64,000 nt of DNA, taken from Saccharicrinis sp050589685. GTDB taxonomy: Bacteria > Bacteroidota > Bacteroidia > Bacteroidales > Marinilabiliaceae. The stretch is taken from contig NZ_JBNGOS010000025.1 in assembly GCF_050589685.1 (NCBI RefSeq), positions 40,325-104,324 on the forward strand. The letters run 5' to 3'. The translations under genes were made by a program, and so were the position numbers. This document shows positions 35,077-43,987 of the stretch, piece after piece. Each line of letters opens with the position of its first letter. Position 1 is the first letter of the stretch. The notes below the pieces were generated by a model. It saw only the letters and a program-made list of their open reading frames with translations, was not told the origin of the DNA and ran no database searches.

Positions 35077-35143
35077 AATCAACATGCGAAAGTATAAAGA
35101 AATTAAATAAAAGAACAGGTATTGACCCATTTAAAGTTAAAAG

Positions 35144-35590
35144 ATGACTAAAATCAATTTCTCAGATGAATATTTTATGAAGCAGGCACTAAAAGAAGCT
35201 CAGATTGCCGCTCGAAAAGATGAAATACCGGTGGGGGCCGTTGTGGTATGCAACAATCAAATTATCTCGAGGGCTCACAACCTTACGGAAGCACTTAACG
35301 ATGTTACGGCGCACGCCGAAATGTTGGCCATTACGGCCGCTGCCGAATACCTAGGTGGAAAGTATCTGAATGAATGTGCGCTATATGTTACATTGGAGCC
35401 GTGTGCTATGTGTGCAGGTGCATTGGGCTGGTCGCAAATTGGAAAAATTGTATTTGGAGCTAAGGACGAAAAAAGAGGTTTTTTAAGGCATGAGCCCCTA
35501 ATAAAACACCCTAAGACGGAAATTAAAACAGGAATTATGGAAGATGAGTGCTCTGAAATAGTAAAAAAGTTTTTAAAAAATAAAAGATAG
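35144..35590 (+). CDS. tadA: tRNA-specific adenosine deaminase
   Basis: This 148-residue protein has the zinc deaminase signature: HAEMLAIT (His ligand and catalytic Glu) near residue 54 and PCAMCAGAL (two Cys ligands) near residue 84. GAVVVCNNQIISRAHN precedes them. Length and motifs match TadA, which converts adenosine 34 of tRNA-Arg(ACG) to inosine. It is followed after 38 bp by the DNA alkylation repair gene on the same strand. Other cytidine/guanine deaminases share the zinc motif, but PCAMCAGA and the overall length favour TadA. Confidence 0.9.
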   Translation: MTKINFSDEYFMKQALKEAQIAARKDEIPVGAVVVCNNQIISRAHNLTEALNDVTAHAEMLAITAAAEYLGGKYLNECALYVTLEPCAMCAGALGWSQIGKIVFGAKDEKRGFLRHEPLIKHPKTEIKTGIMEDECSEIVKKFLKNKR

Positions 35591-35628
35591 ATTTTTAAAC
35601 AATTTCATTTTTTTGTAGTTTTGTTGGT

Positions 35629-36315
35629 ATGGATTTCGAAGATATATATACCAAGTTAGAAAAATGTGGAGCCGAAGAAAACAGGAAGGTGTTTAAACGG
35701 CACGGAGCCAAAGGGGATTTATTTGGGGTAAGTTTGGCTGATCTCAAGAAGCTGAAAAATGAAGTGGTTTCGGCTACTGGGGAAAAAGGTGTTAATCATC
35801 GGATAGCACAGCAATTATGGAAAACAAGAAACATAGACGCTCGTGTTTTAGCCTGTATGGTCGCCAACCCCGAAATTATTTCCCGAAATGAAGCCAACCG
35901 GTGGGTGGCCAACATACAATATTATGCCCTGGCCGATTGTTTTGCCGAATTGATAGCCCAATCGCGTTTTGGAATGGATATTATGTATCTTTGGATTCAG
36001 TCGCCCAATGAATATACTAAAAGGGTAGGTTTTTCCATTTTAAATTACATTGCCAAAAACGATAAATCCAGAACCGATTTATTCTTTACCGGTTTTATTC
36101 AGAAAATTAAAAACGAAATACAAACTTCTCCCAATAGAGCCAAAGAGGGGATGTGTAATTGTTTGATTTCAATAGGTGCCAGAACAGAAGGTCTAAAAGA
36201 GAAGGTACTTCAGGCAGCAGAGGGTATAGGACCCGTTGAAATTGACCATGGTGGCACTTCGCCTAAAACTTTTGTCATAGAAGAATATGTTCGGAAATCC
36301 TGGGACAGGAAATAA
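35629..36315 (+). CDS. DNA alkylation repair (AlkD/AlkC-like) HEAT-repeat protein
   Basis: This 228-residue all-helical protein has repeating units typical of the AlkD-like glycosylase family, for example IAQQLWKTRNIDARVLACMV, NEANRWVANIQYYALADCFAELIA and KRVGFSILNYIAKND. The W-N-x-x-D-x-C-like segment is represented by YALADCF. Family knowledge: these enzymes excise alkylated bases. Some relatives without full catalytic residues have other roles. Its end is MCNCLISIGARTEGL and a basic tail. The start ATG at 35629 is only 38 bp from the tadA stop, so cotranscription is likely, and a terminator at 36537-36571 lies downstream. Confidence 0.85.
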   Translation: MDFEDIYTKLEKCGAEENRKVFKRHGAKGDLFGVSLADLKKLKNEVVSATGEKGVNHRIAQQLWKTRNIDARVLACMVANPEIISRNEANRWVANIQYYALADCFAELIAQSRFGMDIMYLWIQSPNEYTKRVGFSILNYIAKNDKSRTDLFFTGFIQKIKNEIQTSPNRAKEGMCNCLISIGARTEGLKEKVLQAAEGIGPVEIDHGGTSPKTFVIEEYVRKSWDRK

Positions 36316-36354
36316 CTCGATTTTGACTTTTTACCCTTCGTAATATTTTTGCAC

Positions 36355-36460
36355 GTATGAATTAGCGCTTGGCCTTTCCGGCATTCTGCAGAATAGCATC
36401 CCGCAATCCTGCAGAACGGGCTGTGCCGAAGGATTTCGGGAGGTAGTGCCGAACTTGTTA
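36355..36460. repeat. Palindromic repeat element (family B, copy 2)
   Basis: The core at 36425-36450 (GCCGAAGGATTTCGGGAGGT) matches the right end of copy 1 (30283-30308) with a few changes, including the following TAGT.CC.AA. It is preceded by ATTCTGCAGAAT (about 36383-36394), itself a palindrome, and CTGCAG again at about 36409. It occupies the non-coding gap after the alkylation repair gene. Confidence 0.55.
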
Positions 36461-36536
36461 TTCACTGGAAGTAAACTTATTGCTAATATTATTAACATAT
36501 TGGTATAGGTGTTATTATTAGGCATTGAGAATATTA

Positions 36537-36571
36537 AAGGCTGGTTGTATTTGCAACTGGCCTTGTTTTTT
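36537..36571 (+). terminator. Intrinsic terminator after the alkylation repair gene
   Basis: AAGGCTGGTTG (36537-36547) and CAACTGGCCTT (36554-36564) form an 11-bp stem including two G-T pairs, followed by T residues at 36566-36571. It ends the tadA operon before the helicase gene. Confidence 0.75.
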
Positions 36572-36609
36572 ATAAATACCGTATGCACATGAATTACAAA
36601 TATCATTCT

Positions 36610-36617
36610 TATCTTTG
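36610..36617 (+). promoter_or_regulatory. Candidate promoter -7 box of the helicase gene
   Basis: TATCTTTG fits TAnnTTTG and lies 25 bases before the TTG start codon at 36643, consistent with that start. No good -33 box was seen. Confidence 0.35.
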
Positions 36618-36642
36618 GCTCAAATTTTAAAACTGTCGTACT

Positions 36643-37974
36643 TTGAAGTTTTCCGAATTCAATTTAAATACTGTTTTGCTTAATGCCCTTGGAGAAATGG
36701 GGCTTGAAGAAGCTACCCCAGTTCAAGAGCAAGTATTCCCGGTTGCCATGTCGGGCAGGGATGTGGTTGGTATTGCCCAAACCGGCACAGGTAAAACCAT
36801 TTCGTATATATTGCCATTGTTGCGAAACTTAAAGTTTAGCAAACAAAAGCATCCAAGAGTCCTGATACTGGTACCTACGCGCGAACTGGTGGAACAGGTG
36901 GCCGATGAGTTTAAAAAACTGACAGAATATATGAATGTCAGGGTGGCAGGAGTGTATGGAGGCACCAATATCAATACCCAAAAGCAGATGGTTTATGATG
37001 GTTTGGATGTGTTGGTGGCTACCCCGGGTAGGTTGATTGATTTAACCCTTACAGGGATCTTACGATTAAAGTCTATTCAAAAATTAGTTATCGATGAGGT
37101 TGATGAAATGCTGAATCTAGGGTTTAAACCTCAGCTTGAACAGATTGTGGATTTACTGCCTGAAAGAAGACAAAACCTGATGTTTTCCGCTACATTGACC
37201 TATGATGTAGAGGCTGTTATTAAAGATTTCTTTTATGACCCAATAAAAATTGAGGTAGCTGCTTCGGGAACTCCTGTAGATAAAATTTTTCAGTCGGCTT
37301 ACGAAGTTCCTAATTTTTACACCAAGATAAATTTGCTCCTATATCTTTTAGATACTTATCAGAACATGAAGAAGGTATTGTTGTTTGTGAAGAGCAGAGC
37401 CATGGCAGATTTGTTATTTGCGAACCTGGAAGATATTTTTACGGAAGAAGTGGGTGTTATTCACTCCAATAAATCCCAGAATTTTAGGTTTAGGATGCTC
37501 AAGGAATTTACCGAAGGTGATTTGCGTATACTCATTGCCACTGACCTTATTTCAAGAGGTTTGGATGTTTCTGAGGTGAGCCATGTCATAAACTTTGATA
37601 TGCCCGAAGAACCTGAAGCATATATGCACAGGATAGGCCGTACCGGCAGAGCAGAAGCGGAGGGTAGTGCAGTTTCGTTTGTTGAAGAAAATGACTTGGG
37701 TATCTGGAATAAGATCCAGAAATTGATGGGTAAGAATGTGAATTTAGACCCGCTTCCCGGAGAAATTGAAGTTTCCGATTTGCAACTCGACAGTGAGACC
37801 CCTGAGATTGCGGGAAAATTAATGGTTAAAGCTCCTAAAATAAATGCGACCAAAGGGGCAGCTTTTCATGAGAAGAAGGAAAAGAACAAAAAAGTTAACC
37901 AAGGTGGTTCCTACAGGAGAAAACTTGCCGCAAAGTATAGGAAACCAAAAACAAGAGGACAGAAAAGAAAGTAA
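36643..37974 (+). CDS. DEAD-box RNA helicase
   Basis: This 443-residue protein starts at a TTG codon. No in-frame ATG lies upstream, and MKFSEFNLNTVLLNALGEMG is the natural Q-motif-containing start. Motif I is AQTGTGKT, Ia PTRELVEQ, II DEVD (instead of DEAD), III SAT, and the C-terminal core has HRIGRTGR. A basic tail (KKEKNKKVNQGGSYRRKLAAKYRKPKTRGQKRK region) would bind RNA. Bacteria carry several such helicases for ribosome assembly and RNA decay, and the particular member cannot be named. A promoter box and the preceding terminator suggest it is transcribed alone. Confidence 0.92.
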   Translation: MKFSEFNLNTVLLNALGEMGLEEATPVQEQVFPVAMSGRDVVGIAQTGTGKTISYILPLLRNLKFSKQKHPRVLILVPTRELVEQVADEFKKLTEYMNVRVAGVYGGTNINTQKQMVYDGLDVLVATPGRLIDLTLTGILRLKSIQKLVIDEVDEMLNLGFKPQLEQIVDLLPERRQNLMFSATLTYDVEAVIKDFFYDPIKIEVAASGTPVDKIFQSAYEVPNFYTKINLLLYLLDTYQNMKKVLLFVKSRAMADLLFANLEDIFTEEVGVIHSNKSQNFRFRMLKEFTEGDLRILIATDLISRGLDVSEVSHVINFDMPEEPEAYMHRIGRTGRAEAEGSAVSFVEENDLGIWNKIQKLMGKNVNLDPLPGEIEVSDLQLDSETPEIAGKLMVKAPKINATKGAAFHEKKEKNKKVNQGGSYRRKLAAKYRKPKTRGQKRK

Positions 37975-38343
37975 TTTATATAATACTTTTAGATAAAGCT
38001 TGTGCGTCCGGGGTGTTTCGAATTGAAATTACAAGTGCTTGTGTTGACGCCAGAGGCACCAAATATTAATAAAATGTATTTAAAATGAAGATAACGACTC
38101 TGGCGAGTCGGATATCTGTAAATAATACATTTGATACGCGACGGTGCGGGAATCATTTTTCCAAATGGAGTTGTATTTCTAATGTTAAATATATGCGTCT
38201 TATGTCTTTAAAATAAGGGTGTTGTATTTAGAATATACCATAAAAAATGTTAAACCCTCCATTCACCTATTGCTTTTTAATTTAATGTAGTATTTTTCGC
38301 AGCCAACCCTAAGCAAAGGAAGAACTTAATATTAAGTAAGACA
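37975..38343. other. 370-bp intergenic region before the GH63 gene
   Basis: It holds an 8-bp inverted repeat (CGCCAGAG 38048-38055, CTCTGGCG 38098-38105) with about 42 bases between the arms. No terminator with a T-run and no clear TAnnTTTG box were found. No short coding frame is convincing. Confidence 0.4.
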
Positions 38344-41031
38344 ATGAAGACCCAGAGTGAAAAAGAGCGGTTAGAAGATTGTACAAACGGTCATGTGGAT
38401 TGGAAGAAGTGGGGTCCCTACTTAAGTGAACGTCAATGGGGAACAGTCAGGGAAGATGACGGAAGACACGACAATCCCTGGATTTCATTCTCGCACGATC
38501 AATCCCGCTCGCGAGTATATAGATACGGTGAAGATGGAATAGCCGGAATTAGCGATGATAAGCAACAATTGTGTTTTGCATTGTCGTTATGGAATAAGAA
38601 AGATCCTATTTTAAAAGAACGCCTTTTCGGGTTGACCGGACCCAAAGGTAATCATGGCGAAGATGTTAAGGAATATTACTTTTATTTAGACTCTTCGCCA
38701 ACGCACTCGTACATGAAATATTTGTACAAATACCCTTTAGAGGAATTTCCTTATCTAGATTTGGTAGATACCAACGCAGCTCGCACCAATAAGGACTTTG
38801 AATATGAGCTGCTGGATACGGATGCTTTCAAGGATAATAATTACCTGGACGTTTTTGTAGAATATGCTAAAAAATCTCCTGGTAATATACTGATAAAAAT
38901 AACCGCACATAACCGAAGCAAGGAAGATGCCAGCGTGGTGCTGTTACCCACCTTGTGGTTTCGTAACACCTGGTGGAACTATAAAACTACGGAGCCGTTG
39001 ATTTCGCTTTTGGATGATAATTCCATCATTGCCAAGAACGATACCTTGGGTGAGTATGTGTTAAGCTCCGAATTGTCGCCGCTTTGGTTGTTTGCCAATA
39101 ATGAAGACAATAATGAGCGTCTTTATAACACACCCAACGAATCGCCATATGTTAAGGATGCATTTAACGAATTTATTGTAAACAACGTTAGCGAGGCCGT
39201 CAACCCGGAGCATAAAGGAACCAAGGCCGGCGCCATGTACGATGTAAATATTCCGGCAGGAGGTAGCGTGGAAATAAAGATGAGACTCAAGGCGGGAAAC
39301 ACGCCGAAGTATAGCTTTAGTAAGTTTGACGATAAGTTTGATCTCCGCAAGAAAGAAAACGAGGAATTCTATCAGGAAATATATCCACCAGACACATCTG
39401 ATGACGAAAAAAGGATCATCAGGCAGGCATTGGCCGGAATGCTCTGGACCAAACAATATTACGAATTTGACGTATCAGAGTGGCTGAACGAATACCAGGG
39501 AGGGCCTCGACGTCATTTGCGTAACAACGATTGGGAACATCTTAAAAATAGTGACATTATTAGCATGCCCGACAAATGGGAATATCCGTGGTACGCGGTT
39601 TGGGATCTTGCATTTCATACTTTGCCATTAACCATGGTGGACCCGCAATTTGCAAAGAACCAGCTAACCCTGTTTTTGCAGAAAAATTATCAGCATCCTA
39701 ATGGACAGATCCCCGCATATGAATGGAGTTTTAACGATGTTAATCCGCCGGTTCATGCTTTTGCCGTAATTACACTCTATAAAAACAGTAAGCAGATGCA
39801 GGGATTTATAGACAAGGAATTTCTGAAAAACTGCTTTGATGGACTGGATAGGAATTTCCATTGGTGGATCAATCACAAAGATCCTAGGTCTACTAATGCT
39901 TTTCAAGGAGGATTTTTGGGGCTCGATAATATAGGTGTTTTTGATCGAAGCCATACATTGCCTACGGGTGGGCATATAGAACAATCAGACGGTAATGCGT
40001 GGATGGCTCTTTATTCTCAGAATATGTTAGAGATCTGTCTTGAACTGGTACATTTAGGTTATAACGAGTACAGGGAGAAGGCGGTCGACTATTACAATCA
40101 TTTTCTGGAGATTGCTTCTGCAATGGATAAAATTGGAGACAACAATGACGAGATGTGGGATGAGGAAGACCAGTTTTTTTATGATGTGTTGCGTTTCCCC
40201 GATGGAAGTGCTACAAGATTAAAGGTGCGCTCGCTGGTTGGATTACTGCCTATGTGCGCCGCAACGGTTCTGGAGCCCGATCATTTAGAGATGTTGCCGT
40301 CTATTGCAAAGGAACACAAGTATATGATTACCAGAACTAAAAGGCTGTCTAAAAACATAGCTAATCCGTTGCTAAAGGGTAAACATAACCGAAGGCTTCT
40401 AGGTGTATTAAATGAAGATAAATTAAGGAGTGTACTTAAGGTTATGCTCGACGAAAACGAATTTTTAAGTGACTATGGCATTCGTTCCTTATCGAAATAC
40501 CATGAAGAAAACCCTTATGTGTTTACCTGGAACGATGAAGAATTTACGGTAAAATATGTGCCTGGAGAATCAGACAGTACCATGTTTGGTGGTAATTCCA
40601 ATTGGCGCGGTCCCATCTGGTTTCCTGCAAACACTGTAATTATAAGGGCTTTGTATCAGCAATATGCTTTTTATGGCGACGAGTTTAAGGTAGAATGCCC
40701 AACCGGATCGGGAAATATGATGACCTTGATTGAGATAGCCCAGGAAATTATCAAACGTCTGGAACGTATCTTCTTAAAAGATGAAAAAGGATACCGTCCC
40801 GTTTACGGTTGGTACAAAGAGTTTCAGGAAGACGAACACTGGGAAAATAACTTGTTGTTTTATGAATATTTCCATGGTGATAATGGAGCAGGGATAGGTG
40901 CAAGCCATCAGACGGGTTGGACTGGAATGATTGCCTATTTGATGGTGATGTTTAGAACAACCAATTTTAGCAAATTAATGGAAAAATCGCACTGGGATAA
41001 TGAAACCCAGTATAAAAAAGAGGTAGAATAA
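38344..41031 (+). CDS. GH63-type glucosidase (MGH1-like), cytoplasmic
   Basis: This 895-residue protein has no signal peptide. It matches the bacterial GH63 glucosidase group with an (alpha/alpha)6 barrel: WGPYLSERQWGTVREDDG at the N-terminus, WKKWG, WWNYKTTEPLI, YPWYAVWDLAFHTLPL, GGHIEQSDGNAWMALY, and the C-terminal TMFGGNSNWRGPIWFPANTVIIRAL and GASHQTGWTGMIA. Acidic residues in the WDLAFH and DGNAW segments are candidates for catalysis. Family knowledge: GH63 includes processing alpha-glucosidase I and bacterial enzymes acting on short alpha-glucosides or glucosylglycerate. The substrate here is unknown. It is transcribed alone and ends at a strong terminator. Confidence 0.85.
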   Translation: MKTQSEKERLEDCTNGHVDWKKWGPYLSERQWGTVREDDGRHDNPWISFSHDQSRSRVYRYGEDGIAGISDDKQQLCFALSLWNKKDPILKERLFGLTGPKGNHGEDVKEYYFYLDSSPTHSYMKYLYKYPLEEFPYLDLVDTNAARTNKDFEYELLDTDAFKDNNYLDVFVEYAKKSPGNILIKITAHNRSKEDASVVLLPTLWFRNTWWNYKTTEPLISLLDDNSIIAKNDTLGEYVLSSELSPLWLFANNEDNNERLYNTPNESPYVKDAFNEFIVNNVSEAVNPEHKGTKAGAMYDVNIPAGGSVEIKMRLKAGNTPKYSFSKFDDKFDLRKKENEEFYQEIYPPDTSDDEKRIIRQALAGMLWTKQYYEFDVSEWLNEYQGGPRRHLRNNDWEHLKNSDIISMPDKWEYPWYAVWDLAFHTLPLTMVDPQFAKNQLTLFLQKNYQHPNGQIPAYEWSFNDVNPPVHAFAVITLYKNSKQMQGFIDKEFLKNCFDGLDRNFHWWINHKDPRSTNAFQGGFLGLDNIGVFDRSHTLPTGGHIEQSDGNAWMALYSQNMLEICLELVHLGYNEYREKAVDYYNHFLEIASAMDKIGDNNDEMWDEEDQFFYDVLRFPDGSATRLKVRSLVGLLPMCAATVLEPDHLEMLPSIAKEHKYMITRTKRLSKNIANPLLKGKHNRRLLGVLNEDKLRSVLKVMLDENEFLSDYGIRSLSKYHEENPYVFTWNDEEFTVKYVPGESDSTMFGGNSNWRGPIWFPANTVIIRALYQQYAFYGDEFKVECPTGSGNMMTLIEIAQEIIKRLERIFLKDEKGYRPVYGWYKEFQEDEHWENNLLFYEYFHGDNGAGIGASHQTGWTGMIAYLMVMFRTTNFSKLMEKSHWDNETQYKKEVE

Positions 41032-41038
41032 TATATGA

Positions 41039-41080
41039 GGGTGTTCTCTAAAAACAACATAGAGGACACCCTTTTCTTTT
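41039..41080 (+). terminator. Intrinsic terminator of the GH63 gene
   Basis: GGGTGTTCTCT (41039-41049) and AGAGGACACCC (41061-41071) form an 11-bp stem followed by TTTTCTTTT. It starts 8 bases past the stop codon. Confidence 0.85.
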
Positions 41081-41097
41081 AACCCGGATTATGTGTT
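41078..41097. repeat. Solo end of the MITE-like element (family C, copy 2)
   Basis: TTTAACCCGGATTATGTGTT repeats the left end of the element at 32887 with one mismatch over 20 bases. No matching right end lies nearby. It joins the T-run of the GH63 terminator and is 32 bp from the end of the M81 gene. Confidence 0.55.
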
Positions 41098-41128
41098 TTC
41101 GAATGCAAAAAGGTTTGGTTGTTGAAAT

Positions 41129-42697
41129 TTATGAACCTGAAACGGGGACTAACCTTGCGGACAAATCTGGGTCTTTCATATCCGGATCGAGCGGGAACAT
41201 GGGGCGGTTAATTCGTTTATACCCCAATCTATCCAAATCCTGATCTACGCCACCGGGTGTTAGCGCCATCAACCAATCGCCTCTCATATTATAGAGTTCA
41301 GGGACCAGATAGCCAATTTTCACCACAACGATATCCGCTTCTCGGGGAGTAAGATCCAAGTTTGTGAAATCAGCTTCGTGGTGATATGGTTTACGCTTGT
41401 TGGTTACGATCACATATACATTGCCCACTTTTACAACCACTTCGGTTTGGGCATGCTTATCTCCTTGTCTGATAGCGGTTATTTCGCCAGAGAGTTTAAT
41501 CGGCGGGCAATACCTATCGTCTACCATTGCTCCTACATTTGCAGTTATTTTTGCACCAACACCTAAACCTATAGCTTTCTCAGTTAATTCCGGCCCCGGA
41601 ATAGAGGCGTAAATAAGAGATGGACCGTCTTTTTTCTTGAATTCAGGTCGGTTTAATATCTCGTTCAATGTCCAGGTAACATCACCGGCCCCTCCAGCAG
41701 TGGGGTTGTCGCCCATGTCGCTAATGATAAATGGTTTCTGGGTGCTCGTAACAGCTTGGTCCAGACACTGGTGCAATGGTGCCACAGGAGCCACAAAATC
41801 GAATTGTTTTCTGACTTCCCAAAAGCTTTCCGCTAGTTCCTCGGCACCTTTGGTAACGTTTTCTTTGTCGTCTCCAACCGTCATAACCACAGCTTGGTTT
41901 CGAGGTTCGTCGGCCCAGGCGTATCCTACCCAAACGGCTGCATCAACCACGCCTTTCTGATTTGCGATTGGGGCTACCTTGGCGTATAAACTTTTACCAG
42001 GTTCAATGCGCGTGCTTGTTTTTTCTCCCGGTAATAATATGGGAACGGGAATCCAGGCTTTGTAGGCTGGTTTCCCAAGCCCATTTTCTAATCTATATAG
42101 CAAATTATCAACGGCTCTTTTCTTCGATTCCATGGCATCTTCGTGCGGTGCCATGCGATAACAAGTCATTAAATCGGTGTTTTTAGCCAAGCGCCACGAT
42201 ACATTTCCATGTAAATCCATACAGGTAGATATTATGGTTTTGTAACCCACAACGCCTCTTATACGTTCAATAAAGTCGCCCTCGGGATCGTCTATTCCGA
42301 CCACACTCATGGCGCCGTGAATATCTAAAAACAGGCCATCGTAGGGCATGTTTTCGCTCAGTATATTTAGGGTCCGGGATACCAGGGATTCATAGGCTTC
42401 TTTTGTGACAATGCCACCGGGTAGTGCTTTCCCCCTGAGTGTTGGAAACCAATGTGCCCTTTTGCGATTGGATGAATCCTGAGAGAAGAAAGGATAGTAG
42501 GCAAATATCTCATCTTTGATTTGTGCATGAAACGCCTCTTCTTGGGTCTGTGCAGGGGAAAACGTACTGGACTCTATGGCAATACCCGCAATAGCGATTC
42601 GAGGCAGTTGCTCAGCAGTTTTTTGGTGGCAGGAAACTATTGTAAAAGCTAACGCTAATAGTGTAAAATAATTTTTAATCATGGGCTGAAATTTCAT
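41129..42697 (-). CDS. M81-family metallopeptidase (MlrC-like) lipoprotein
   Basis: This 522-residue protein has a lipoprotein signal (FTIVSC near residue 23). ATG 42682 is an equally possible start. The body matches MlrC, the metallopeptidase known from microcystin degradation: GIAIESSTFSP, FLDIHGAM, ISTCMDLHGNVS, YRMAPHEDAMESKKRA, and the C-terminal MlrC domain with SDMGDNPTAGGAGDVTW. His and Asp/Glu in DIHGAM and DLHGN are likely zinc ligands. Most homologues have unknown natural substrates, probably small peptides or cyclic amide compounds, so a toxin-degrading role should not be inferred. It is transcribed alone. The C-terminal end lies 32 bp from a repeat fragment. Confidence 0.85.
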   Translation of the reverse strand: MKFQPMIKNYFTLLALAFTIVSCHQKTAEQLPRIAIAGIAIESSTFSPAQTQEEAFHAQIKDEIFAYYPFFSQDSSNRKRAHWFPTLRGKALPGGIVTKEAYESLVSRTLNILSENMPYDGLFLDIHGAMSVVGIDDPEGDFIERIRGVVGYKTIISTCMDLHGNVSWRLAKNTDLMTCYRMAPHEDAMESKKRAVDNLLYRLENGLGKPAYKAWIPVPILLPGEKTSTRIEPGKSLYAKVAPIANQKGVVDAAVWVGYAWADEPRNQAVVMTVGDDKENVTKGAEELAESFWEVRKQFDFVAPVAPLHQCLDQAVTSTQKPFIISDMGDNPTAGGAGDVTWTLNEILNRPEFKKKDGPSLIYASIPGPELTEKAIGLGVGAKITANVGAMVDDRYCPPIKLSGEITAIRQGDKHAQTEVVVKVGNVYVIVTNKRKPYHHEADFTNLDLTPREADIVVVKIGYLVPELYNMRGDWLMALTPGGVDQDLDRLGYKRINRPMFPLDPDMKDPDLSARLVPVSGS

Positions 42698-42802
42698 TTC
42701 CTGCCAATATATAAAAGTCTTAATAAAGGATAAGTCTATGTGGAGTCAGATATCGTTTCAGCACAAAATTTTCATCTTTTGGCGTAAAAGTAATTATATG
42801 AA

Positions 42803-43063
42803 TCATCCCTCGTTTAGTGTAGCAATAATATCGGCCTTGAATTTATCCAGGTCAATCATCACCACTTCTTTGTTTAATGGCTGTTTGAGTGCACTATCTA
42901 AAATCTGACTTTGTTTTCCGTATGCAGAGCATCCCTTGCACATAGATGTATGCATGGCCAGCTGCAAATTCTCCATAAAACTTAATGGATGATCTAACTT
43001 CTTCTCAACCAATACTGTTGCCTTTAGGCACGACAACATTATTAAATGCATTAATTTTTTCAT
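42803..43063 (-). CDS. Small cysteine-containing protein, probable anti-sigma partner
   Basis: This 86-residue protein starts MKKLMHLIMLSCLKAT and contains H-T-S-M-C-K-G-C (about residues 38-45), with SCLKAT further upstream. This H-x3-C-x2-C arrangement resembles the zinc-binding motif of ZAS anti-sigma factors. No transmembrane segment follows, so it would be a soluble form. It lies 37 bp downstream of the ECF sigma gene on the same strand, as cognate anti-sigma genes often do. The last third (VVMIDLDKFKADIIATLNEG) is unassigned. Role as anti-sigma factor is inference from motif and position. Confidence 0.65.
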   Translation of the reverse strand: MKKLMHLIMLSCLKATVLVEKKLDHPLSFMENLQLAMHTSMCKGCSAYGKQSQILDSALKQPLNKEVVMIDLDKFKADIIATLNEG

Positions 43064-43100
43064 TTCGTCTGTCTGTATATATTCCCAACAATAGGCAGTT

Positions 43101-43655
43101 TTATTCTGCTATAAACCAATTTTTTTCGATACATGCGCGGAGTTGAAGCTTTGCCCTGTGAATCATTTGCCAATAATTGGACGATGTAATCCCTAACTCC
43201 TTACAAATCTCTACCCCTTTTTTTTGAATCAGGTATTTAAGCTTGACCGTAGCGCTCCATTTTTCGGGTAAAGCGTCCATGCATTTTTTCAATACTCCCA
43301 AAAACTCCTGGTTATCCAATAAATGACCTTCATCCTGGTTCCATTCTTTAGGTCTGCTCTCGTTTTTCCAAGTCCCATCTTTGTTAAAAAAGTTGGATAA
43401 GAATGAACCATCGAAGGGAATATGGGCCTTCGATTTTTTTCGATAAAAGTCAACTATTTTATTGTTTAAGATGGAGAAAAGCCATGTCTTTACGGAGCTT
43501 TTGCGTTGAAAGGAATCTATTTTTTCAACTGCTACCACAAAGGTGTCCTGTACAAGATCTTGAGCCATTTCGGCATTTGATGTTTTGTGGTATGCCCAAT
43601 CATATAAATCGGAAGTGTACTTTTCAACCCATTCAATTATCTCAGAATTTGCCAT
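43101..43655 (-). CDS. ECF-type RNA polymerase sigma factor
   Basis: This 184-residue protein contains region 2 (SDLYDWAYHKTSNAEMAQDLVQDTFV, RKSSVKTWLFSILNNKIVDFYRKK) and region 4 (MDALPEKWSATVKLKYLIQKKGVEICKELGITSSNYWQMIHRAKLQLRACI region). A linker of about 45 residues between the two regions is rich in Asn, Trp and charged residues. Region 1.1 and region 3 are absent, as expected for ECF sigma factors. It redirects RNA polymerase to a small regulon. The next gene probably encodes its regulator. A self-controlled promoter would lie above 43655, but I cannot identify it. Confidence 0.92.
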   Translation of the reverse strand: MANSEIIEWVEKYTSDLYDWAYHKTSNAEMAQDLVQDTFVVAVEKIDSFQRKSSVKTWLFSILNNKIVDFYRKKSKAHIPFDGSFLSNFFNKDGTWKNESRPKEWNQDEGHLLDNQEFLGVLKKCMDALPEKWSATVKLKYLIQKKGVEICKELGITSSNYWQMIHRAKLQLRACIEKNWFIAE

Positions 43656-43987
43656 ATGGAATTAAAATATTAATTGCTAACAATATAATAATAAGCTGTC
43701 ATATTTTTTATGTTGTGCGCATGAAAAAAAATAATGAAGTGGATACTTTGGTTTATACAGGGTACAACTAACTATCTATCAGACAACCAAACGAGCAATG
43801 TGGCCTAAGGTTCGCGAGTGTTGCTTTTTTACTATATTTGCGCAAATTATCATGTGAGATAAATTTTACAACTTAATTCCCCTGCCTTACAGAATGACTA
43901 GGGAAACAAGCAATTAAGTTAAAACAATAACCAGAATTAATCGAACGCAACTATATGCAACATGCATATAGAAATAACGTAAATTGT
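43656..43987. promoter_or_regulatory. Divergent region with fabD promoter box and leader hairpin
   Basis: This 330-bp region lies between the sigma factor gene and fabD. TATATTTG at 43833-43840 is a good -7 box, with only a weak -33 partner (TTCG near 43811), so the fabD leader would be about 140 bases. Near its end CTATATGC (43951-43958) and GCATATAG (43964-43971) form a perfect 8-bp stem with a 5-base loop, 16 bases before the fabD ATG, close enough to affect translation initiation. Confidence 0.4.

Noticed and set aside
41129..42697. Microcystin-degradation gene cluster
   Set aside because: Only an MlrC-like protein is present. MlrA, MlrB and MlrD are not in the surroundings and M81 homologues are widespread.
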